Shown here: positions 1 through 4,335 of the stretch, piece by piece | Layout: each line of letters opens with the position of its first letter | Numbering within the stretch: position 1 is the first letter of the stretch | Position numbers and translations under genes: made by a program | Notes under the pieces: generated by a model | The model's database searches: none | Told to the model about the DNA's origin: nothing | What the model saw: the letters and a program-made list of their open reading frames with translations, nothing else | Origin: Clostridia bacterium | GTDB lineage: Bacteria > Bacillota > Clostridia > TANB77 > CAG-508 | Assembly: GCA_022790685.1 (NCBI GenBank) | Contig: JAAVXQ010000140.1 | Coordinates: 1 to 5,302 of the forward strand | Reading direction: 5' to 3' | Length of the DNA stretch: 5,302 bases

Positions 1-417
1 ATTTTTACTTGTTTCTTCACTTTCAAATACAGGTGATTGCATATCTATTTTTCCATATTTATTGCTAACTTTTCCAAAAAATTTATATCTTTCATTAGGT
101 TTAAAATTATTTTTTAAATAACTTTGATTATACCATGTAATTTGGCAAGTTCCAGTTTCATCTCTAACAAGTAATTTACAAAGTGTTAGATTTTTTCTAA
201 TTTTAATTTCGTTCATTCTAGAAACTGGATAAGCACATATTAACGCTTCTTCTCCATCAATAAGTTCAGAAATATTTTTTGCATTTCCTCTATCTTCATG
301 TTGTCTTGGAAAATAAGTAATTAAATCTTCTAAATTATATATTCCTATTTTATTTAAAATTTCTGCTTTTTTAGGACCTACTCCTTTAATATATTGAATA
401 TCTTTTTCCAAATTCAT
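1..417 (-). CDS. recG: ATP-dependent DNA helicase RecG, N-terminal part (cut by window edge)
   Basis: RecG is a monomeric superfamily 2 helicase that remodels stalled replication forks and branch-migrates Holliday junctions. Only the first 139 codons are present; the gene runs on past base 1. The protein begins MNLEKDIQYIKGVGPKKAE, with the helix-hairpin-helix-like IKGVGPKKAE typical of the RecG N-terminus. It continues with NLEDLITYFPRQHEDR (about residues 26-41), the usual signature before the wedge domain. The OB-fold wedge follows, with LLVRDETGTCQITWYNQSYL (about 82-101) and YKFFGKVSNKYGKIDMQSP (about 109-127). The helicase motifs lie outside. The ATG at 417 is preceded by a modest AGG-type ribosome binding site and a good promoter. 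Arg codons seen are all AGA. Identification rests on direct reading of the translated segment and is firm. Confidence 0.93.
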   Translation of the reverse strand, partial: MNLEKDIQYIKGVGPKKAEILNKIGIYNLEDLITYFPRQHEDRGNAKNISELIDGEEALICAYPVSRMNEIKIRKNLTLCKLLVRDETGTCQITWYNQSYLKNNFKPNERYKFFGKVSNKYGKIDMQSPVFESEETSKN

Positions 418-453
418 AAATTTTACCTATCTTTCAATTTTAACATTTTTTAG

Positions 454-482
454 ATTTTATCATATTTTCAAAAATAAAACAA
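454..482 (-). promoter_or_regulatory. Predicted sigma-A promoter for recG, extended -10
   Basis: On the minus strand a -35 box TTGTTT (477-482) and a -10 box TAAAAT (454-459) are separated by exactly 17 bases. The -10 is preceded by TGA, giving an extended TGnTAAAAT. Transcription would start near 447, leaving a leader of about 30 bases before the recG ATG at 417. The -35 lies within a 14-base perfect palindrome (476-489). Confidence 0.6.
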
Positions 483-489
483 TTGTTTT
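476..489. repeat. 14-bp perfect palindrome over the recG -35 box
   Basis: AAAACAATTGTTTT reads the same on both strands and covers the predicted recG -35 hexamer. It sits between the two divergent promoters, where a repressor could bind. In sequence this AT-rich a chance palindrome is quite possible, so the operator role is only a suggestion. Confidence 0.3.
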
Positions 490-519
490 TTAGATTTTCA
501 AAAAAACTTTATTTGTTCC

Positions 520-548
520 TTGGAAATATCAGCTTTTTATGATATAAT
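520..548 (+). promoter_or_regulatory. Predicted sigma-A promoter of the small-ORF unit
   Basis: A perfect TATAAT -10 box (543-548) follows a TTGGAA -35 box (520-525, 4 of 6 matches) with the ideal 17-base spacer. Transcription would start near 555 and run rightward, giving a leader of about 75 bases before the first small gene. It diverges from the recG promoter and opposes the direction of every housekeeping gene in the window. Confidence 0.65.
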
Positions 549-568
549 TAATATGTAGCAACGTAAAC

Positions 569-621
569 CTTAGCACGAAAATCGTCTTTTGATCTTTAGT
601 TAGATTGATTGACGTGTTAGG
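569..621 (+). promoter_or_regulatory. Leader hairpin that can mask the first ribosome binding site
   Basis: CTTAGCACG (569-577) can pair with CGTGTTAGG (613-621) over nine consecutive pairs, two of them G-U. The 3' arm contains the first three bases of the AGGAGG ribosome binding site (619-624). A short competing hairpin, ACGA/TCGT (575-585), uses the 5' arm and would free the site. This geometry suits translational control, but the 35-base loop makes the long stem only moderately stable. No known riboswitch or leader family is recognised. Confidence 0.4.
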
Positions 622-624
622 AGG
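619..624 (+). promoter_or_regulatory. Ribosome binding site of small gene 1
   Basis: AGGAGG lies six bases before the ATG at 631, an ideal spacing. It selects that ATG over the overlapping ATG at 627, which is only two bases away and would give a 12-codon peptide. The spacing from AGGAGG to ATG is identical in small gene 2. Confidence 0.8.
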
Positions 625-630
625 CAATGT

Positions 631-801
631 ATGAGACATTTTTTGAACCTTTACAACTTGATTGACGAATGGTCTAAATTTAATTCTGATCCATTTAAAT
701 GCTTTGACTTAGCTCGGAAAGCTGAGCTTGAGGATCAGATTAAATGTGAGTTTCGTAAGCTCACTTTAGTCAAAATAATTGACTTTTTTTGTAAGAATTA
801 A
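631..801 (+). CDS. Small protein of unknown function, 56 aa (tandem paralogue 1)
   Basis: I do not recognise this protein. It starts MRHFLNLYNLIDEWSKFN and ends in FFCKN. It has no signal peptide or membrane segment. Alternating charged and hydrophobic residues suggest two helices (about 3-17 and 26-52), with three cysteines. The coding case rests on the ideal AGGAGG site, a matching promoter upstream, and a gapless alignment with the next gene: about 11 identities in 56, including M-x-H-F, L10, Ser19-Asp20, Asp26, Glu34, Glu40, Lys48 and Ile50. Base composition is about 31% G+C, with CGG and CGT arginine codons that the neighbouring recG segment never uses. The gene carries two RNA hairpins near its end, the second followed by seven T residues. 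An alternative is that the region is a structured RNA. It is probably an acquired gene, but its function is unknown. Confidence 0.6.
   Translation: MRHFLNLYNLIDEWSKFNSDPFKCFDLARKAELEDQIKCEFRKLTLVKIIDFFCKN
741..768 (+). other. Stable hairpin inside small gene 1
   Basis: TAAA-t-GTGAG-TT pairs with AA-g-CTCAC-TTTA around a TCGT loop: eleven base pairs with one bulged base on each arm. It is directly followed by the small stem before a T run. A hairpin this regular is not required by the protein code, so it may be an RNA signal affecting transcription or the expression of gene 2. Confidence 0.4.
768..790 (+). terminator. Weak terminator-like hairpin at the end of small gene 1 (possible attenuator)
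   Basis: AGTCAA (768-773) pairs with TTGACT (779-784) around a five-base loop and runs directly into seven T residues (784-790). The stem has only two G-C pairs, so alone it would terminate poorly. The 11-pair hairpin abutting it at 741-768 could stack on it. It lies inside the last codons of gene 1, so a translating ribosome would disrupt it; that is the logic of an attenuator ahead of gene 2. This is inference only. Confidence 0.35.
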
Positions 802-826
802 ATGACCGTTTTAAGAAATCAAGCCA

Positions 827-833
827 AAGGAGG
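827..833 (+). promoter_or_regulatory. Ribosome binding site of small gene 2
   Basis: AAAGGAGGTG (826-835) is almost the full anti-16S complement and ends six bases (from GGAGG) before the ATG at 840. Aligned on the start codons, the 24 bases from AGGAGG to CATTTT match those of gene 1 at 17 positions, supporting a tandem duplication. Confidence 0.85.
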
Positions 834-839
834 TGTTTC

Positions 840-1016
840 ATGAAGCATTTTGCAAAAGCTATTTCTCTTATGTACCAAATCTTCGTACGAAGAAGCGACC
901 TTTGGGAGCACAGCGACTGGAAAAAAACAGAGCGTATGGAAAAAGAACTTATAAAAGAACTCCATTCCACCTTTGTTTTTAAAGTCATTAGAAAGATTAA
1001 AGGCCTATGCTTTTAA
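840..1016 (+). CDS. Small protein of unknown function, 58 aa (tandem paralogue 2)
   Basis: I do not recognise this protein. It starts MKHFAKAISLMYQIFVRRSD and ends in KIKGLCF. It is basic, has no clear membrane segment or signal peptide, and looks mostly helical: an amphipathic helix over about 3-18 and a charged helix over about 28-42 (KKTERMEKELIKEL), then a basic hydrophobic end. The start is fixed by a near-perfect AAAGGAGGTG site. It begins 38 bases after gene 1 stops, in another frame, and is probably co-transcribed with it. The M(R/K)HF start, shared Ser-Asp at 19-20 and near-equal length mark the two as diverged duplicates. G+C is about 36%, the highest of the segments I counted, and arginine codons include CGA and CGT. 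Together with the reversed orientation this suggests horizontal transfer. A small regulator, phage or plasmid protein, or host-interaction peptide are all possible; nothing seen decides among them. Confidence 0.65.
   Translation: MKHFAKAISLMYQIFVRRSDLWEHSDWKKTERMEKELIKELHSTFVFKVIRKIKGLCF
881..892. repeat. 12-bp perfect palindrome inside small gene 2
   Basis: CTTCGTACGAAG is a perfect palindrome at the codons for Ile-Phe-Val-Arg-Arg. It could form a four-pair hairpin with a GTAC loop or be a protein binding site, but it may equally be chance. Confidence 0.3.
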
Positions 1017-1051
1017 TTTAACATAAGCGTTGTAGTAGAAGTAATCCTAAA

Positions 1052-1102
1052 AGTCCCTGCCCTAGAACCGATATTTACTAATGGTTCCTGTGAGCAGGGA
1101 TT
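1052..1102. terminator. Two-tier hairpin between converging genes, probable bidirectional terminator
   Basis: AGTCCCTGC (1052-1060) pairs with GCAGGGATT (1094-1102), and inside it GAACC (1065-1069) pairs with GGTTC (1083-1087) around a 13-base loop. It lies 35 bases after small gene 2 and 41 bases after the ytfJ stop on the other strand. Read from ytfJ, the outer stem is followed by CTTTT; read from the small genes it is followed by TTATTCAT. Neither T run is strong. The internal loop and long apical loop are unusual for a plain terminator, so it could also be part of a structured RNA. Confidence 0.5.
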
Positions 1103-1143
1103 ATTCATATATATTTGAATATTAAATTTTTAAATATTATAAT

Positions 1144-1716
1144 TTATTCATCTTCTAAATATTGTTCATTTTTTCCATCTTCATTATAATCAATTTCAAT
1201 TTTTGTTTTTTCTAGCGGACCCTTTTTTGTTATTACTTTATTTATAGTTTCTTTTTTTGTATTTTCTTTTTTATCTTTATTTGCTTCTTCTTTTTCTATG
1301 CTCATTTTTGTATCTGCTACTTTATTTATGACATTTCCAGCTCTTTGCATTAAATCTGGTACATAATCTATAAGTTTATCAATAGCTGAACTATGTTCAA
1401 TAGGCATTACTTTTATTGAGTCTTGACATACAATAACAAAAGCAACTGGACTTATACTTACACCTGCTCCACTTCCACCTCCAAATGGAAGTCTATATTG
1501 TACTTCTTCCTCTTTATCCTTTCTCTTATATTCATCAATAGTCTCTCCACTAAATTCACTTCCTCCTGCTGCAAATCCAAAATTAACTTTAGAAATTGGT
1601 ATTATTACCATTCCATTAGTTGTTTCAATAGGTTCTCCAATTATAGTATTTACATCTACCATATCTTGTATGCTTTGCATTGCAGTTTTCATTAACCCTT
1701 CAATAGGATGCTCCAT
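1144..1716 (-). CDS. ytfJ: Sporulation protein YtfJ (GerW family) with charged C-terminal extension
   Basis: YtfJ is a small spore protein of endospore formers. In Bacillus subtilis it is made in the forespore and has been linked to germination (GerW); its biochemical role is not settled. The protein starts MEHPIEGLMKTAMQSIQDMV, and the core holds NTIIGEPIETTNGMVIIPIS (23-42), FGFAAGGSEF (46-55) and the glycine-rich GGGSGAGVSISPVAFVIV (79-96), all typical of the family. The core ends near residue 130. A lysine- and glutamate-rich tail of about 58 residues follows, longer than I expect (the family is usually about 150 residues). The ATG at 1716 has AGAGGG about eight bases upstream. It lies 72 bases after the DUF2953 gene, as in the ytfI-ytfJ pair of Bacillus, and probably shares its transcript. 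Its presence suggests a sporulating lineage. Confidence 0.9.
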   Translation of the reverse strand: MEHPIEGLMKTAMQSIQDMVDVNTIIGEPIETTNGMVIIPISKVNFGFAAGGSEFSGETIDEYKRKDKEEEVQYRLPFGGGSGAGVSISPVAFVIVCQDSIKVMPIEHSSAIDKLIDYVPDLMQRAGNVINKVADTKMSIEKEEANKDKKENTKKETINKVITKKGPLEKTKIEIDYNEDGKNEQYLEDE

Positions 1717-1788
1717 AATATTTTCCCTCTTTCAAAATTTTATTTAAGTTTATTTTTTCCCTTTTAAGTTTTATTATTCAATTTAATA

Positions 1789-2484
1789 TTAATTTTTAGC
1801 AATTCCATATTCCTTGTATTTATTTTTAAAATTTCTATTTTCTAATTTTAATATTCCTACATTATTTTTTATTTTTTCGTATTTTTTAATGAATAATAGT
1901 AAGTTAAAAGTATTGAAACTTAATTTACTATTTAAATCTAAATAAAAATGATTTGTATTAGAATATACTGGTAGAATTTGATAATTATATTTTTCTTCAC
2001 TATATCTATTTATAGATTTCTTTAATGCATATGTTAACCCCATAGATATTATAAAAACTAAAAAAGATGTTATAGTTGCATTTTCTGTTCCTACATTTAA
2101 TCTCATTTTAAATCTTTTCAAATTCGGCTTTAAACGTATAAATTCTAAATTTTTATAGTTATCTTTTATAGTTTTTATAATTTGTTTAAATTGATTATAA
2201 ATTTTATCTTTACTTTCAATTTTATAAATTTTATCTATTCCAATTTTTATTCCAAAAATCTCTATACCTTCTTTATTAATTTTTATACTAGCTATTTTTA
2301 ATATTTTAAAAAGATATATTTTCACATTTATTTTTAGTCCATTAAAATAAATATTAAATATATTATCTCTTTTATTACTTACATTAAATTCTTCTACATC
2401 TATTATTATCTTTGAAAAAACAAGACCTAAAATTAATAAACTTACAAATATTATTATAAATAAAAAAACTAAAATAAAAGTCAT
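1789..2484 (-). CDS. DUF2953 membrane protein (YtfI-like)
   Basis: This 231-residue protein of unknown biochemical role matches the DUF2953 family, which in Bacillus (ytfI) sits directly upstream of ytfJ. Residues 2-24 form a strongly hydrophobic N-terminal membrane anchor. A beta-rich stretch follows (about 26-85). The family hallmark is LNVGTENATITSFLVFIISM (129-148), where a Gly-Thr-x-x-Ala motif leads into a second hydrophobic segment (about 138-154). The rest is lysine- and asparagine-rich, reflecting extreme AT content. The ATG at 2484 has AGGAG about seven bases upstream. The strong terminator after scpA means it probably has its own promoter, which I cannot place with confidence; sporulation-specific control would fit ytfJ. 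Family assignment comes from the motif, length and neighbour, and is fairly sure. Confidence 0.75.
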   Translation of the reverse strand: MTFILVFLFIIIFVSLLILGLVFSKIIIDVEEFNVSNKRDNIFNIYFNGLKINVKIYLFKILKIASIKINKEGIEIFGIKIGIDKIYKIESKDKIYNQFKQIIKTIKDNYKNLEFIRLKPNLKRFKMRLNVGTENATITSFLVFIISMGLTYALKKSINRYSEEKYNYQILPVYSNTNHFYLDLNSKLSFNTFNLLLFIKKYEKIKNNVGILKLENRNFKNKYKEYGIAKN

Positions 2485-2605
2485 ATTTTTCTCCTATAAT
2501 TTTTACCTTTTATTTTAGTATTTTCTTTTTTAGTTCAATTATTCAGATTTTTAATGTTATAAATTCTAGTAAATTTTAATTTAAATATTTATATACATTA
2601 ATACA

Positions 2606-2675
2606 TAACAAAAAATAAAAAAGAAAACCTAAGATTTTCTAGCATGTACAAATTTTAGTAAAATCATAGGCTTTC
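2606..2675 (-). terminator. Strong intrinsic terminator after scpA
   Basis: On the minus strand GAAAGCCTATGATTTT (2660-2675) pairs with GAAAATCTTAGGTTTTC (2623-2639): fifteen pairs including one G-U and broken by one mismatch, around a loop of about 20 bases. A T-rich run follows (T6, A, T6; 2609-2622). The stem begins 12 bases after the scpA stop codon. It closes the recA-mazG-recX-scpA operon. Confidence 0.85.
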
Positions 2676-2687
2676 ATTATTTATTTT

Positions 2688-3455
2688 TTAATTTTCTTTT
2701 TTCTTTTTAGAAATTACAATATCTCCAAAAGTTTTTTCCTGCTCTGCTAATATTTTATTTCTTCTACTTAGTTCTAGTACTCCAGAAAATGCTGTTACCA
2801 CCTCTGCTTTCGGCTTTTCTCTAAGCGAAAATAACTTATTAAAAACAAATTTAGGCTTTCTTACTAGCTCCCTAAAAATATCTTTTACTTTATCTGAGAC
2901 TGTATACACATCATGTATAGCAATTTCATTTATATTTTTTGCGTTTTCATTCTTTCTATTTTCATTTCTTTCCACAACTTTTCTATAAGCTTCTATTATT
3001 TCTGTGCTTGTATACTCTTTTTCTATTATTTGTTTTGGAAGTTCAATGTTCTCAGGTATTTTATAAAATCTTTTTGAAAACTCCTCTATTCTTAATTTAA
3101 AAGTTTTACTTATTTCTTTATATTTTTTATACTCAATTATTCTTTGTAATAATTCTTCTTCTGTAAGTTCAGCTTCATCTTCAACTTCTTTTGGAAGTAA
3201 GCCTTTAGACTTTATTAAAATAAGAGTAGAAGCCATAACTAAAAATTCACTTGCTACTTCCAAATTTAAATCTTCTTGTTCTTTTAAATATTCTATATAT
3301 TGATCTGCTATTTCTGAAATATTTACTTTATAGATATCCATTTTATTTTTATCTATTAAATAGCATAATAAATCTAATGGTCCCTCAAAATTATCTAATC
3401 TTAAAGCATATTTTTTTGACTCTAAACTGAGTACCTGTCCCTTCATTTTATACAT
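2688..3455 (-). CDS. scpA: Segregation and condensation protein A (kleisin)
   Basis: ScpA is the kleisin subunit that, with ScpB, bridges the SMC dimer in the bacterial condensin that organises and segregates the chromosome. The 255-residue protein has the N-terminal signature DNFEGPLDLLCYLIDKNKMD (21-40), the helix FLVMASTLILIKSKGLLP (71-88) that contacts the SMC neck, an acidic linker (about 90-104), and the C-terminal winged-helix VVTAFSGVLELSRRNKI (219-235) that binds the SMC head. Length is normal. The ATG at 3455 overlaps the recX end by eight bases and has GAAGAAGG very close upstream. The ATG at 3446, one base after the recX stop and about ten bases after AAGGG, is an equally good start and removes only three residues. 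scpB, normally next, is absent; a terminator follows instead. Confidence 0.93.
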   Translation of the reverse strand: MYKMKGQVLSLESKKYALRLDNFEGPLDLLCYLIDKNKMDIYKVNISEIADQYIEYLKEQEDLNLEVASEFLVMASTLILIKSKGLLPKEVEDEAELTEEELLQRIIEYKKYKEISKTFKLRIEEFSKRFYKIPENIELPKQIIEKEYTSTEIIEAYRKVVERNENRKNENAKNINEIAIHDVYTVSDKVKDIFRELVRKPKFVFNKLFSLREKPKAEVVTAFSGVLELSRRNKILAEQEKTFGDIVISKKKKEN

Positions 3456-3906
3456 TCCCTTCTTCTACTGCTACATCTACTGCATCTCTCATATACCCTT
3501 TTTTATATAAGTATTCTCGCACTTCTTTTTCTTCTAAAGATTTACTTTTTTTCATAAAAATATTTTTAGCTGAATTTATTTCATATTCTAACATTTTTTC
3601 TTTATTTTGGCAAATATAATCTTCTACCAGACTTTTATCTAAACCTTTTTGGTATAGTTTAAAAGTTATTTCTTTTATGGACATATTTTTTAAAACTATA
3701 TATTCATTTATCGCTTTTTCTATATAATTTTCATCATCAATATAGTTTGCTTCTTTTAGATATTCTATAGCATCTTCTAGCATATTTTCATCTTCATTTT
3801 TAAATTTCTGCCTAATTTCCTGCTCAGTTCTCTTTTTATATAGTATATATTTAAGTATTTTTGTTTTTAAAGCATCAAATTTTTCTGCCTGCTCAAAATC
3901 TATCAT
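3448..3906 (-). CDS. recX: RecA-modulating protein RecX
   Basis: RecX binds RecA filaments and limits or tunes their strand exchange, and it is often encoded just after recA. The 152-residue protein is built of repeated three-helix units: ILKYILYKKRTEQEIRQKF with AIEYLKEANYIDDENYIEKA in the first, then MSIKEITFKLYQKGLDKSLV, and a third ending in REYLYKKGYMRDAVD. The Tyr-Ile-Asp-Asp pattern is the family hallmark. I chose the ATG at 3906 because GGAG (3913-3916) lies six bases before it. GTG at 3921 and ATG at 3918 are in frame and would add five or four residues (MMESK or MESK), but no good ribosome binding site precedes them. The gene lies about 40 bases after the MazG-like gene and runs into scpA, so translation is probably coupled. 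Acidic and lysine-rich, with no missing parts seen. Confidence 0.88.
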   Translation of the reverse strand: MIDFEQAEKFDALKTKILKYILYKKRTEQEIRQKFKNEDENMLEDAIEYLKEANYIDDENYIEKAINEYIVLKNMSIKEITFKLYQKGLDKSLVEDYICQNKEKMLEYEINSAKNIFMKKSKSLEEKEVREYLYKKGYMRDAVDVAVEEGNV

Positions 3907-3946
3907 TTTTGACTCCATCACTTAATTTTTATATAATCTTAAATTA

Positions 3947-4300
3947 TTAATTCCATTTTCGCTTCATATTAGTTCTTTCTTTGGCTTTAAACACTTCAAG
4001 TAAATCTAAGTCATATACTTTGCACATAGCAAGAACATAGTTAAAAACATCTGCTATTTCATTTGCTAAATTACTTTCATTATTTTTTGCCACATCACAC
4101 TTTATATTAGTAGATGCTTTTCTTATCTCTTTTGCAAGCTCTCCTATTTCCTCAGTTAATAAAAGCATTACATCTTGTGGAGTTTCTTCATCAAAGCCTC
4201 TAACTTGTATCATTTTTTTAGCATAGTCCTGTAAATCTTTTAATGAAGTTTTTTCATCAAAACTTTCTAACATTTGTGATAATTCTTTATTTTCGTCCAT
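3947..4300 (-). CDS. MazG-like nucleotide pyrophosphohydrolase
   Basis: This 117-residue protein belongs to the all-alpha MazG/dUTPase-like NTP pyrophosphohydrolases, which cleave (d)NTPs to monophosphates and pyrophosphate and remove damaged or excess nucleotides. The metal-binding motif is visible: EExxE in LLLTEEIGELAKEIR (Glu50, Glu51, Glu54, with Glu58) and ExxD in LANEIADVFNYVLAMC (Glu81, Asp84), followed by a basic end KAKERTNMKRKW. It is a single short domain, not the two-domain MazG of Escherichia coli. The ATG at 4300 has AAGGAG about six bases upstream. It begins 35 bases after recA with no terminator between, so it is likely co-expressed with recA, and a link to DNA damage is plausible. 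The natural substrate cannot be told from sequence. Confidence 0.85.
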   Translation of the reverse strand: MDENKELSQMLESFDEKTSLKDLQDYAKKMIQVRGFDEETPQDVMLLLTEEIGELAKEIRKASTNIKCDVAKNNESNLANEIADVFNYVLAMCKVYDLDLLEVFKAKERTNMKRKWN

Positions 4301-4335
4301 ATATTACTCCTTAATATTCTAGAATGATTATATTT

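Noticed and set aside
536..570. dif/Xer or attachment site flanking the small-gene unit
   Set aside because: No convincing match to a Firmicute dif core and no matching direct repeat at the other end of the unit.
627..665. Overlapping 12-codon peptide from the ATG at 627
   Set aside because: Only two bases separate it from AGGAGG, too close for good initiation, and the frame stops at once.
770..988. Minus-strand open frame of 72 codons opposite the small genes
   Set aside because: No ribosome binding site before its ATG, and it lies antisense to two frames with ideal sites; it looks like a shadow.
1104..1140. AT-only inverted repeat after ytfJ as a terminator
   Set aside because: Stem would be purely A-T with a bulge and no distinct T run; the hairpin at 1052-1102 is a better candidate.
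1423..1695. Plus-strand open frame of 90 codons within ytfJ
   Set aside because: Composition (Ser/Thr/Tyr/Phe-rich) is what the complement of an AT-rich gene gives; ytfJ is clearly the real gene.
2512..2538. Possible promoter TTGAAC / TAAAAT for the DUF2953 gene on the minus strand
   Set aside because: The spacer is only 15 bases and the sequence is so AT-rich that such matches are expected by chance; no sporulation sigma motif could be read with confidence.
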